A DNA stretch of 64,000 nt from JANQRX01 sp963663975 (lineage in GTDB: Bacteria > Pseudomonadota > Alphaproteobacteria > Rhizobiales > Kaistiaceae), in assembly GCA_963663975.2 (NCBI GenBank), contig CAXXRA010000002.1:62001-126000 (forward strand). The letters run 5' to 3'. The notes under the pieces are model-generated. The model was not told the origin of the DNA. It searched no databases and saw only the letters and a list, made by a program, of their open reading frames with translations. Positions 17,118 to 25,136 of the stretch are shown here, one piece after another (within the stretch, counting starts at the first letter, position 1; every line of letters starts with the position of its first letter). The translations under genes were made by a program, and so were the position numbers.

Positions 17118-19088
17118 GCCGAGATAGCCGCCGGACCTCAACCCCTCGACGATCCGATCGGCCAGCGTGTCGGCGTCGGTTTCATCGGTATGCAGGTGGA
17201 GCTCCGGTGACACCGGCGGTTCATAAGGCGAGTCGATGCCGGTGAAATTGACGATCTCGCCGGCGCGCGCCTTTTTGTACAACCCCTTGGGATCGCGGGC
17301 CTCGGCGACCTCGAGCGGGGTACAACCCCTTGGGATCGCGGGCCTCGGCATCGAAACACCTCGAGAAACCCCTTCGGCAACCAGACCGCGGGCCATCAAC
17401 CGCTCCGAGCGGAACGGAGAAATGAACGATACCAGGACCTCGAGAAACTCCCCTTCGGCAATCAGACCGCGGGCCATCAACCGCTCCGAGCGGAACGGAG
17501 AAATGAACGATACCAGGACGATCAGACCCGCATCGACGAAAAGCTTCGCCGTTTCCGCGATCCGCCGAATGTTCTCCACCCGGTCGGCATCGGTGAAGCC
17601 AAGGTCGCGATTGAGACCGTGGCGAACGTTGTCGCCGTCGAGCATGTAAGCGTGCCGGCCGAGCGACTGGAGCCTCTTCTCGACAAGATTGGCGATGGTT
17701 GACTTGCCCGCGCCGGACAGGCCGGTGAACCACAAAACGCATGGCCGTTGGCCAAGCGTGGCCGCGCGCACCCGTTTGTCGACCGCAAGCGCCTGACGGT
17801 GGATGTTGGTCGCCCGGCGGAGACCGAAACGCACCATCCCGGCGGCAACGGTGGCGTTGGAGAGCCGGTCGATCAGGACGAACGATCCGGTCGTCCGATT
17901 GCGGTCATAGACATCGAAGGTCATTGGCTCGGCCAGCGACAAATTGCACATGCCAATGTCGTTGAGCGACAGCGTCTTGGCCGCCAGTTCTCCGAAACTA
18001 TCCACGTCTATGCGGTGCTTGAGTTTGCTGATCGTCGCCGGGACGGTGCTTGCCCCGCTTTTCAGAAGATAGGACCTGCCGGGAAGCATCTCGTCTTCGG
18101 CCATCCAGATGAGGTGGGCCGAAATCTGATCGGAGACCTCGGGCCGCTCGTCGGGGGAGGAAAGAATGTCGCCGCGCGAAATATCGGTCTCCGAGGCTGT
18201 GGTCACGGTGACGGCGTCGCCGGCGACGGCCTCGTCGAGATCGCCGTCCCTGGTGACGATGCGGGCAATGCGGGTGGTCTGGCCGGTACGCGGAATGACG
18301 ACATCGTCGCCGGGCCGGAGCGCACCGGCGGCGAGCGTGCCAGCGTAACCGCGAAAGCTCGAATCGCGGCGGTTGACCCACTGAACGGGCATGCGGAAGG
18401 CCGCCGAGGCCGCCGGATCGGCGATCTGCACGCGCTCCAGGTGCTCCAGCAGTGAGGGCCCGTCATACCACCGCGTGTTGTCGCTGGCACCGATCACATT
18501 GTCGCCGTGGCGGGCCGAAATCGGGATGCTGATGAGGGTCTCGAAGCCGAGCCCATCGGCGAATGCATTGAACTCGTCGCGGATGTCGGCAAAGCGCGTT
18601 TCATCGAATTCGACGAGATCGATTTTGTTCACCGCAAGCACGACATGCCTGATGCCGAGCAGCGCCACGATATGGGCGTGACGGCGGGTCTGCGTCAGGA
18701 TGCCGGCGCGAGCATCGATCAGCAAGACGGCCAGGTCCGAGGTCGAGGCGCCGGTCGCCATATTGCGGGTGTACTGAACGTGACCGGGGGTGTCGGCTAC
18801 GATGAACCGCCGCCGGTCGGTGGCGAAGTAGCGATACGCCACGTCGATGGTGATGCCCTGCTCGCGCTCCGCCACCAATCCGTCGACAATGAGCGCGAAA
18901 TCCATGTCGGCACCGGTGGTTCCGAACCGTTCGGAATCGGATTTCAAGGTCGCCAACTGATCTTCGAACAGGCGCTTGGTATCGTACAGAAGGCGGCCGA
19001 TCAGGGTCGATTTGCCATCGTCCACGCTGCCGCAGGTGAGGAAACGCAGGATATCTTCCGATTCGGCCGGCGCCGTGATCTGGGCCAT
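17115..19088 (-). CDS. cysNC: Bifunctional sulfate adenylyltransferase large subunit / APS kinase, 657 aa
   Basis: CysN GTPase domain (regulates ATP sulfurylase CysD) fused to APS kinase CysC, which makes PAPS. CysN: P-loop GSVDDGKST at ~20-28, DTPGHVQYTRNMATGAS, NKIDLV. CysC: P-loop GLSGAGKST at ~452-460, DGDNVRHGLNRDLG and the serine motif FISPFRSER. ATG at 19088 gives the family start MAQ; the frame continues upstream only through a MITE. The CysC part is abnormal: tandem duplications at 17277-17519 repeat the FISPFRSER block and replace the usual residues before PLEVAEARDPKGLYKKAR, although the frame stays open. Kinase activity is therefore doubtful. Its TAG stop is supplied by MITE copy A. 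Confidence 0.88.
   Translation of the reverse strand: MAQITAPAESEDILRFLTCGSVDDGKSTLIGRLLYDTKRLFEDQLATLKSDSERFGTTGADMDFALIVDGLVAEREQGITIDVAYRYFATDRRRFIVADTPGHVQYTRNMATGASTSDLAVLLIDARAGILTQTRRHAHIVALLGIRHVVLAVNKIDLVEFDETRFADIRDEFNAFADGLGFETLISIPISARHGDNVIGASDNTRWYDGPSLLEHLERVQIADPAASAAFRMPVQWVNRRDSSFRGYAGTLAAGALRPGDDVVIPRTGQTTRIARIVTRDGDLDEAVAGDAVTVTTASETDISRGDILSSPDERPEVSDQISAHLIWMAEDEMLPGRSYLLKSGASTVPATISKLKHRIDVDSFGELAAKTLSLNDIGMCNLSLAEPMTFDVYDRNRTTGSFVLIDRLSNATVAAGMVRFGLRRATNIHRQALAVDKRVRAATLGQRPCVLWFTGLSGAGKSTIANLVEKRLQSLGRHAYMLDGDNVRHGLNRDLGFTDADRVENIRRIAETAKLFVDAGLIVLVSFISPFRSERLMARGLIAEGEFLEVLVSFISPFRSERLMARGLVAEGVSRGVSMPRPAIPRGCTPLEVAEARDPKGLYKKARAGEIVNFTGIDSPYEPPVSPELHLHTDETDADTLADRIVEGLRSGGYLG
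17277..17519. repeat. Nested tandem duplications in the APS kinase part of cysNC
   Basis: Two units. A 30-bp sequence at 17277-17306 recurs at 17320-17349 (period 43 bp). A 79-bp unit at 17360-17438 recurs as an 81-bp copy at 17439-17519; the copies differ by a 2-bp indel and a few substitutions. Because the periods are not multiples of three, parts are read in a second frame, but the overall frame survives. Confidence 0.9.
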
Positions 19089-19355
19089 TAGAGCCCTTTC
19101 AACCAACTCTGGGTCAATTCTGTTTCGCGATTGGGGAGGCGATCCGGCGTCGAAACGATCGATGGGCGATGCCCCCGCATCGTCCGAGATCGACTCGCCG
19201 CTGGGCGCCCGCCAATCGACAAACCCGAGGGACGGGCGATTTTGCGCCAACACAAAGTTCCTCGACCGTATCCAGATACGCTCATCGAACCTTGACTTGA
19301 TCTTGTCACAAAATCGCTCCGTCAGAATGGCTCGGAGTTCGTCGGGAGGGCTCTA
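19089..19355 (-). repeat. MITE-like element, copy B (267 bp), between cysD and cysNC
   Basis: Same family as copy A, in opposite orientation, flanked by TA at 19089-19090 and 19354-19355. It begins immediately before the cysNC ATG (19088), and its other TA lies within the cysD TAG stop (19353-19355), so it fills the whole intergenic space of the operon. Read in minus-strand sense it is open in frame with cysNC. Confidence 0.85.
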
Positions 19356-20261
19356 AAAATAGCCCTCGCGTTTCTTCAGTTCCATCGACCCGGCCTGGTC
19401 ATGGTCGATCAGCCGTCCCTCGCGCTCGGACGTGCGGGCCACGAACATCTCCTCGACGATCGCCTCCAATGTCGAGGCCTCCGACTCCATGGCCGCGGTC
19501 AGCGGATAGCAGCCAAGCGTCCGGAATCGGACGCTGCGCTCCTCGGGTTCCTCCCCCGGTTCCAGCCGCATGCGTTCGTCGTCCACCATGATCCACTGGC
19601 CTGACCGCTTCACCACCGGGCGCCTGGCGGCAAAATACAGGGGGACGATTTCGATCGCCTCGGCCTTGATGTATTGCCACACGTCCAGTTCGGTCCAGTT
19701 GGAGAGCGGAAACATCCGGATGGATTCACCAGCCCTGACCCGTGTGTTGTAGATCGACCACAGTTCCGGCCGCTGGTTTTTCGGGTCCCAGCCGTGACTT
19801 GCCGAGCGGAACGAGAAGACCCGCTCCTTGGCCCGGCTCTTCTCCTCGTCGCGGCGGGCGCCGCCGAACGCGGCGTCGTAGCGGCCCGCCTCGAGCGCCT
19901 GTTTCAGGGCCTCGGTCTTCATGATCTGGGTGTAGTCGCGCGATCCGTGGTCGAACGGGTTGATTCCCCGAGCGACCCCATCGCGATTGGTGTGGACGCG
20001 CAGATCGAGCCCATGGCTACGCGCCGTGGCGTCGCGAAAGCGGATCATGTCGCGGAATTTCCATGTCGTATCGATGTGCAACAGCGGGAACGGTGGCGGC
20101 GCCGGATGGAACGCCTTCAGCGCCAGATGAAGCATCACCGAGGAGTCCTTGCCGATCGAATACAGCATGACCGGGCGTTCGCAGGTTGCGACCACCTCGC
20201 GCATGATGAAGATGGCTTCCGACTCTAGGCGCCTGAGGTGGGACCCGGGCTTGAATGGCAT
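19353..20261 (-). CDS. cysD: Sulfate adenylyltransferase small subunit, 302 aa
   Basis: Catalytic subunit of ATP sulfurylase (sulfate + ATP to adenylyl sulfate), partner of CysN. The PP-loop motif is YSIGKDSSVMLHLA (residues ~34-47). Also typical are HIDTTWKF, GINPFDHGS, AFGGARRDEEKSRAKER, PLSNWTELDVWQYI and RTLGCYPLT. The Met at 20261 was chosen because MPFKPG precedes the conserved LRRLESEAI; ~20 further upstream codons are open. Followed by MITE copy B and then cysNC; cysQ lies ~160 bp upstream on the same strand. Confidence 0.95.
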   Translation of the reverse strand: MPFKPGSHLRRLESEAIFIMREVVATCERPVMLYSIGKDSSVMLHLALKAFHPAPPPFPLLHIDTTWKFRDMIRFRDATARSHGLDLRVHTNRDGVARGINPFDHGSRDYTQIMKTEALKQALEAGRYDAAFGGARRDEEKSRAKERVFSFRSASHGWDPKNQRPELWSIYNTRVRAGESIRMFPLSNWTELDVWQYIKAEAIEIVPLYFAARRPVVKRSGQWIMVDDERMRLEPGEEPEERSVRFRTLGCYPLTAAMESEASTLEAIVEEMFVARTSEREGRLIDHDQAGSMELKKREGYF

Positions 20262-20406
20262 GGAATTACTTCTCGTCGTCTCGCGCGCCGGAAAATAACG
20301 ACCCTGGGAGGCTGCGCTCAAGCATTGCTTCGTCGAATCTGTGCAGCGGCTCCGTGGCGATTGGCGCCTGCGGGCGGTTTGTTGGAATGGTTTTGCGAGG
20401 TCTAGA

Positions 20407-20447
20407 TCGCTCCGTCAGAATGGCTCAGGGTTGGTCGAAAGGGCTCT
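20407..20447 (-). repeat. Solitary MITE terminal repeat at the cysQ 3' end
   Basis: About 40 bp (read on minus strand: AGAGCCCTTTCGACCAACCC then TGAGCCATTCTGACGGAGCGAT) match one end of the full-length elements. The rest of the element is absent. The cysQ frame runs into it and uses a TGA inside it as stop, adding the residues SPFDQP. Confidence 0.75.
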
Positions 20448-21276
20448 GGCTGCCCATCGGGTCGACGCCGCCGGTGGCGACAAACCATGGATTGCGAAAT
20501 CGTTCCGGCCCATCGACGTCACCGATCGGTCCATAGGCCAGCCGCGCACCGTCCAACGTCACGACCTGCCCGCCCGCGGCGCGCAAAATGGCGTCGCCGG
20601 CAGCCGTGTCCCATTGCATGGTCGTGCCCATGCGCGGATAGAGGTCAGCCTCGCCAGCCGCGACCACGCAGAATTTGAGCGACGATCCAGCCGACACCAG
20701 GCGGCGAACGTCGAACCTGGCAATGAAATCGTCCGTCTCGCGGGTCCGATGTGATCGGCTCGCAACAACATCGATCCCCGCCTCCGGCGCCCGTCTGATG
20801 GTGATCGCCGAGGGCTCGGACACGGCTTCGCCAGTTGCCGTGGCGCGCCACGACCCGGCGCCCTCCGACCCCCAGTAGATGACGCCGGTCGCCGGCACGA
20901 AAATGACCCCGGCGACCGCTTCGCCGGTCCGGATCAGCCCGATATTGACGGTAAAATCATCGCCACCGCGGCTGAACTCCCGCGTCCCGTCGAGCGGATC
21001 GACCAGGAAAAACTCAACGCCGATCTCCGGCACGCGGCCGGAATAGACCGATTCCTCGGCGATCACCGGGACACCCGGCGCGGCTTCGCGCAGGCGATCG
21101 AGGATCAGCGCCTCGGCGGCCTGGTCGGCTTCGGTCACCGGCGAGGAATCGTACTTCTTCTCAACCGTGTAGCCTCGGGCACGCACGTCCAGAATGACCG
21201 CGCCCGCGGCGATCGCCGCCGCGTTGAGAGTGGTCGTGAGCCCGGCATCGATGCCGGCAGTGTGGGCTACATCCAT
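20425..21276 (-). CDS. cysQ: 3'(2'),5'-bisphosphate nucleotidase CysQ, 283 aa
   Basis: Inositol-monophosphatase-fold enzyme that removes 3'-phosphoadenosine 5'-phosphate (PAP) left after PAPS use. Metal-binding motifs: VIAEES, VDPLDGTREF and WDTAAGDAIL. ATG at 21276 precedes the family N-terminus (DAGLTTTLNAAAIAAG). The last six residues and the stop are encoded by a MITE end, so the natural C-terminus has been replaced. Upstream of cysD and cysNC on the same strand, consistent with sulfate activation and PAPS recycling. Confidence 0.92.
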   Translation of the reverse strand: MDVAHTAGIDAGLTTTLNAAAIAAGAVILDVRARGYTVEKKYDSSPVTEADQAAEALILDRLREAAPGVPVIAEESVYSGRVPEIGVEFFLVDPLDGTREFSRGGDDFTVNIGLIRTGEAVAGVIFVPATGVIYWGSEGAGSWRATATGEAVSEPSAITIRRAPEAGIDVVASRSHRTRETDDFIARFDVRRLVSAGSSLKFCVVAAGEADLYPRMGTTMQWDTAAGDAILRAAGGQVVTLDGARLAYGPIGDVDGPERFRNPWFVATGGVDPMGSQSPFDQP

Positions 21277-21323
21277 CGGGGGCTTGTCTACAGCAACGCA
21301 ACGGCAGCGCAAGGCGTCACCGG

Positions 21324-22439
21324 TCAGGTCAGCGACAATTCGCCGGGGTCGCGCAACGGCAGGTCGAGGCTCTCGGCGACCGCCTTGTGGGTGACGGCAC
21401 CATCGTGAACGTTGAGCCCTCGCATCAGATGTGGGTCGGCGGCGAGCGCCTGCAGCCCGCGATCGGCCAGCGCCAGACCGAACGGCAGCGTGGCATGATT
21501 GAGAGCATGACTGGCCGTCAGCGGTACCGCGCCCGGCATATTGGCAACGCAATAATGGACGATCCCGTCGACGACGTAGGTCGGTTCGTCATGGGTGGTC
21601 GGCCGCGAGGTCTCGAAGCAACCGCCCTGATCGATGGCAACGTCGACCAGAACCGAGTTGGGTTTCATCTGCCCCAGCATCGCCCGCGTGACCAGTTTTG
21701 GCGCGCTGGCTCCGGGGACCAGCACCGCGCCGATCACGGTGTCGGCAAAGGCAAGTTCCTCGGTCACCCACTCCCGGGTCGAGTATTGCGTCACCACACG
21801 GCCGGCAAACATGTCGTCGAGCTGGCGCAATCGCGGCAGAGAACGTTCCAGTATCGTGACGCGGGCGCCGAGCCCGACCGCCATGCGCGCGGCCTGGGTG
21901 CCGACCACGCCCCCGCCGATGATCACAACCCGGCCCGGCGGCACGCCCGGCACCCCGCCCAGGAGCACGCCGCGGCCGCCATTGGGCCGTTGCAGCGCGG
22001 TGGCCGCAGCCTGGATCGACAACCGGCCGGCGACCTCGCTCATCGGCGCCAGCAATGGCAGCTGGCCGGCATCATCGGTCACCGTTTCGTAGGCGATCGC
22101 CGTCACGCCTGATTCGATCAGCCCCAACGTTTGCGGGCGGTCGGCGGCGAGGTGAAGATAGGCAAACAGGATCTGACCCGATCTCAGCCGGGCCCATTCC
22201 TCGGCCTGGGGTTCCTTGACCTTGACGATCATGTCGGCCGCCTCGAACACTTCGGCGGCAGTTGCCGCAATGTCGGCGCCGGCAGCGCGATAATCCTCAT
22301 CGCTGGCGGCCATGCCGGAACCGGCGCCCGTTTCCACCACCACGCCGTGACCGTGGGCGACATACTCGCCGACCGCAACCGGCGTCAGGCCAACCCGATA
22401 TTCGCTGGATTTGATCTCTTTCGGCACGCCTATGATCAT
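21324..22439 (-). CDS. ald: Alanine dehydrogenase, 371 aa
   Basis: NAD-dependent L-alanine/pyruvate oxidoreductase. Seen: GVPKEIKSSEYRVGLTP at the N-terminus, MIVKVKEP and YLHLAAD (substrate-binding Lys and His), Rossmann motif VVIIGGGVVGTQAARMA, DVAIDQGGCFETS and HYCVANMPGAVP. A good ribosome-binding site (AGGAGG, 6 bp before ATG 22439) fixes the start. Divergent from an Lrp/AsnC regulator gene, the usual arrangement for Lrp-controlled ald. Confidence 0.95.
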   Translation of the reverse strand: MIIGVPKEIKSSEYRVGLTPVAVGEYVAHGHGVVVETGAGSGMAASDEDYRAAGADIAATAAEVFEAADMIVKVKEPQAEEWARLRSGQILFAYLHLAADRPQTLGLIESGVTAIAYETVTDDAGQLPLLAPMSEVAGRLSIQAAATALQRPNGGRGVLLGGVPGVPPGRVVIIGGGVVGTQAARMAVGLGARVTILERSLPRLRQLDDMFAGRVVTQYSTREWVTEELAFADTVIGAVLVPGASAPKLVTRAMLGQMKPNSVLVDVAIDQGGCFETSRPTTHDEPTYVVDGIVHYCVANMPGAVPLTASHALNHATLPFGLALADRGLQALAADPHLMRGLNVHDGAVTHKAVAESLDLPLRDPGELSLT

Positions 22440-22563
22440 GATGTCCTCCTGTCCGTCTGAAAGGAATCTATGTCTCATTGCTCGGCGTTTCCGTGCTATA
22501 TTCCACGTAGAACTCAGCCAGCGTGCATGTTTTCACCAATTTTCGTCGTAGTTCGAGGATTTC
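22440..22563. promoter_or_regulatory. Divergent promoter region between ald and the Lrp-type gene
   Basis: Only intergenic space between two divergent starts, so it must carry both promoters and, by analogy with other ald/lrp pairs, the regulator's binding sites. No clear palindrome was picked out by eye. Confidence 0.5.
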
Positions 22564-23025
22564 GTGCGGATGGACACGTTCGATCTGAAGATCGCCAAGG
22601 AGCTCGCCCGCGACGGCAAGCTGACGGTGGTCGAGCTTTCCGACCGGGTCGGCCTGTCGCCCTCGGCGTGCACAAGGCGGATTCAGAGCCTGGAGCAGCG
22701 CGGCATCATTGGTGGCTATCGAGCGCTGGTCGACCGCACCGGCGTCGGCCTCGGGGTCAGCATTTTTGTCGAAATCACACTGGAGCGGCAGGCCAGCGAC
22801 ATGCTGCGCGCGTTCGAGACCGCACTGCTGGCGTGCCCGAACGTGCTGTCGTGCCATTTGATGTCGGGCTCCAGCGACTATCTCATCCACATGGTGGCTG
22901 AGGATCTCACCGATTTCGAGCGGCTGCATTCGGAGTTTCTCGGTCACTTGCCCGGGGTCGCTCGGATCGAGTCGAAGTTCTCGCTGCGCGAGGTCGTGGA
23001 TCGCCCGGTGGTGCCGATCGATTGA
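22564..23025 (+). CDS. Lrp/AsnC-family transcriptional regulator, ~153 aa
   Basis: N-terminal winged helix-turn-helix (LTVVELSDRVGLSPSACTRR) followed by the RAM/AsnC effector domain (GYRALVDRTGVGLGVSIFVEITLE, LMSGSSDYLIHMVAEDL). Length is standard. Either GTG 22564 or ATG 22570 may be used. Divergence from ald suggests it activates alanine dehydrogenase in response to alanine, as BkdR/AldR-type regulators do; that role is inferred from position. Confidence 0.9.
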   Translation: MRMDTFDLKIAKELARDGKLTVVELSDRVGLSPSACTRRIQSLEQRGIIGGYRALVDRTGVGLGVSIFVEITLERQASDMLRAFETALLACPNVLSCHLMSGSSDYLIHMVAEDLTDFERLHSEFLGHLPGVARIESKFSLREVVDRPVVPID

Positions 23026-23076
23026 AATTGGCGTAGACATGTCACGCCAGCGGTCGCTTCGGAGGATTGCGTAGGA

Positions 23077-24864
23077 ATGGCGGGCACGGAAAGAAAACTG
23101 ACCACCATTCTGGCGATCGACGTGGTCGGGTTCTCCGAGATGATGGGCCGCAACGAATCGCGGACGCTGGACAATCTCAAGGACTGCCGCGCCATCGTCG
23201 AAGCCAGTATTGAACAGCACAATGGGCGGGTCTTCGGCGGCGCGGGCGATTCTCTCATCGCCGAATTCTCAAGCCCGCTGCAGGCGGTGGTGTGCGCCAA
23301 CGACTTCCAGCAGAGCATTGCCGAACGCAACCAGGAACGCCCGGAAGATGACCGCATGTGGTTTCGCGTCGGCATCAATCTCGGCGACGTCATGGTCGAT
23401 GGCGATAATCTCTACGGAGACGGGGTGAACATCGCCGCGCGGCTTGAACAGATCGGCGAGCCGGGCGGCGTCTGCGTCTCCCACAAGGTCTTTGAGGAGG
23501 TGCGGCGAAATCTCGGATTGCCGTTCGTCGACGGCGGCATCAGGGAACTGAAGAACATCAGCGAGCCGGTCGCGGTTCACCATGTCCGCCCGGTCACCGA
23601 CGACCGCTCCGGCAAAACCGGAACGGAAGCCGGGCAATCGCGGGCGCCGCCCAATCGGGCTGTGCCGCCGCGCCCCGTGCCGAGCGCACCGGAACAGCAT
23701 TCGATCATCGTCCACCCGTTCAAGGTCACCGGCGACGACGAGACCGAGTTTCTGGCCGAGGGGCTGCGGGACGGGCTCTCCGGTATTTTGAGCAAATCCT
23801 CGGCCGTCAAGCTGGTCGCCGATGCCGAGCATGGCCGAATGCGACCGGATTTCATCCTGGAGGGCAACGTGCGCGGGCGCGGCGACCGAATCAGGCTTTC
23901 CTTTGGTCTGATCGACACCGCCACCAACAGCCAGGTGTGGAGCGAACGCTACGATCGCAGTGGCAGTGACGCGTTTGAACTCGAGGACGAGATTTCCCAG
24001 GCCGTGGCCTCGGTCTTGCGGGTAAAGCTGAAGGCGCTGGCCTTCGAGCAGCTTCGCAACACCGGCAACGAGGAGCTGTCGGTGCCCGACTTGCTCAACA
24101 AGGCGGCCGGATATTTCGTCACCTCGCCTGGCAACAATGACGAAATTGAACAGATCCTGAGATTGGCTATCGAAAAATCACCGGACAATGCGATGGCGTT
24201 GGCCATGATGGCGGTGTGCCTCTACCGGCCCCACGAGTTTTCTCCGCTGGCCCTGCCGCAAGCAGCACGGCAGGAGATCATGAAGTCGACCGCACGGGCC
24301 ATCGCCCTCGACCCTGACGGTTATTTCACGCGATTTGTCGTGGCCATGATGACCCAGGATTTGGAAGGCGACTTTGAAAGGGCGCTCATACACGGGCAGA
24401 CCGCCCTTCAGGCGAACCCAGATTTCACGCAGGCCATGGCCCTGGTGGCGATCGCGAAAATTCATCTCGGCCAGATCGAAGAGGGTTTGAACGGGCTGAG
24501 GCGGGCGATCGCGGCCAACAAGGACGACCCGCAGCGCTTTCGCCATCATCGCGAACTGGCCGTTGCCCTGTTCATGGCCGGCGAACTCGAAGAGGCCGCA
24601 AGTATCTCGACCAAATTGGTTGAACAGGCGCCAGAAATGGATCGGAACAAATTGGTTCACGCGGCGCTGTTGTGGCACGCGGACCAACAGGAAAAAGCGG
24701 TTGCCGTCGCGGCGTGGCTCAAGGAAAAATACCCTGCCCTGACCGGCGGAACGATGCGACCGGTGCAGTTCGGCGCCTCCGACGCCGCCGTCCGGTTCAA
24801 TCAGGCGTTCCGGGACATGGGCTTTGAGCCCGCCGACAACGTGGTTTCGATCGGAAAACGTTGA
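23077..24864 (+). CDS. Class III adenylate/guanylate cyclase with TPR region, 595 aa
   Basis: N-terminal class III cyclase domain (residues ~8-170): metal site ILAIDVVGFSEMM, GRVFGGAGDSLIAEF, VGINLGDVMVDGDNLYGDGVN and ISHKVF-like VSHKVFEEV. A Pro/Arg linker (~180-210) leads to a TolB-like module (IIVHPFKVTGDDETEFLAEG, to ~320), then helical repeats of TPR character (e.g. ALQANPDFTQAMALVAIAK). No membrane segment. This architecture is typical of Rhizobiales, which carry many paralogues; input signal and product (cAMP or cGMP) cannot be told from sequence alone. Confidence 0.88.
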   Translation: MAGTERKLTTILAIDVVGFSEMMGRNESRTLDNLKDCRAIVEASIEQHNGRVFGGAGDSLIAEFSSPLQAVVCANDFQQSIAERNQERPEDDRMWFRVGINLGDVMVDGDNLYGDGVNIAARLEQIGEPGGVCVSHKVFEEVRRNLGLPFVDGGIRELKNISEPVAVHHVRPVTDDRSGKTGTEAGQSRAPPNRAVPPRPVPSAPEQHSIIVHPFKVTGDDETEFLAEGLRDGLSGILSKSSAVKLVADAEHGRMRPDFILEGNVRGRGDRIRLSFGLIDTATNSQVWSERYDRSGSDAFELEDEISQAVASVLRVKLKALAFEQLRNTGNEELSVPDLLNKAAGYFVTSPGNNDEIEQILRLAIEKSPDNAMALAMMAVCLYRPHEFSPLALPQAARQEIMKSTARAIALDPDGYFTRFVVAMMTQDLEGDFERALIHGQTALQANPDFTQAMALVAIAKIHLGQIEEGLNGLRRAIAANKDDPQRFRHHRELAVALFMAGELEEAASISTKLVEQAPEMDRNKLVHAALLWHADQQEKAVAVAAWLKEKYPALTGGTMRPVQFGASDAAVRFNQAFRDMGFEPADNVVSIGKR

Positions 24865-25136
24865 GCCTGGCCGGGCACGCGCTGAGGCGCGTCGTCGACC
24901 CGACCAAACAGGCGGCTTCAGGAGGGCTGCGCTTTCCAATACATGGCTTCCTGCCAGGCTGATTTTGTCCAATCTCCCCCGGCGGGAAGCCCGTTACTTC
25001 GCCGAATTGGTGAATTTCCACAGCTCAATTCACCGAGATGGGCCCTGCGGCGGATTTTTGCGGCCGGGGCGCCGCCGAATTTGCTAATTTTGCCATCCGA
25101 TTCCCGTGGGTGCCGTTCCGCCACCCACCTGGTGGC

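Noticed and set aside
16857..17118. Small open frames inside the MITE-like elements
   Set aside because: Frames are not conserved between the three copies and have no plausible start signals; the element is treated as non-coding.
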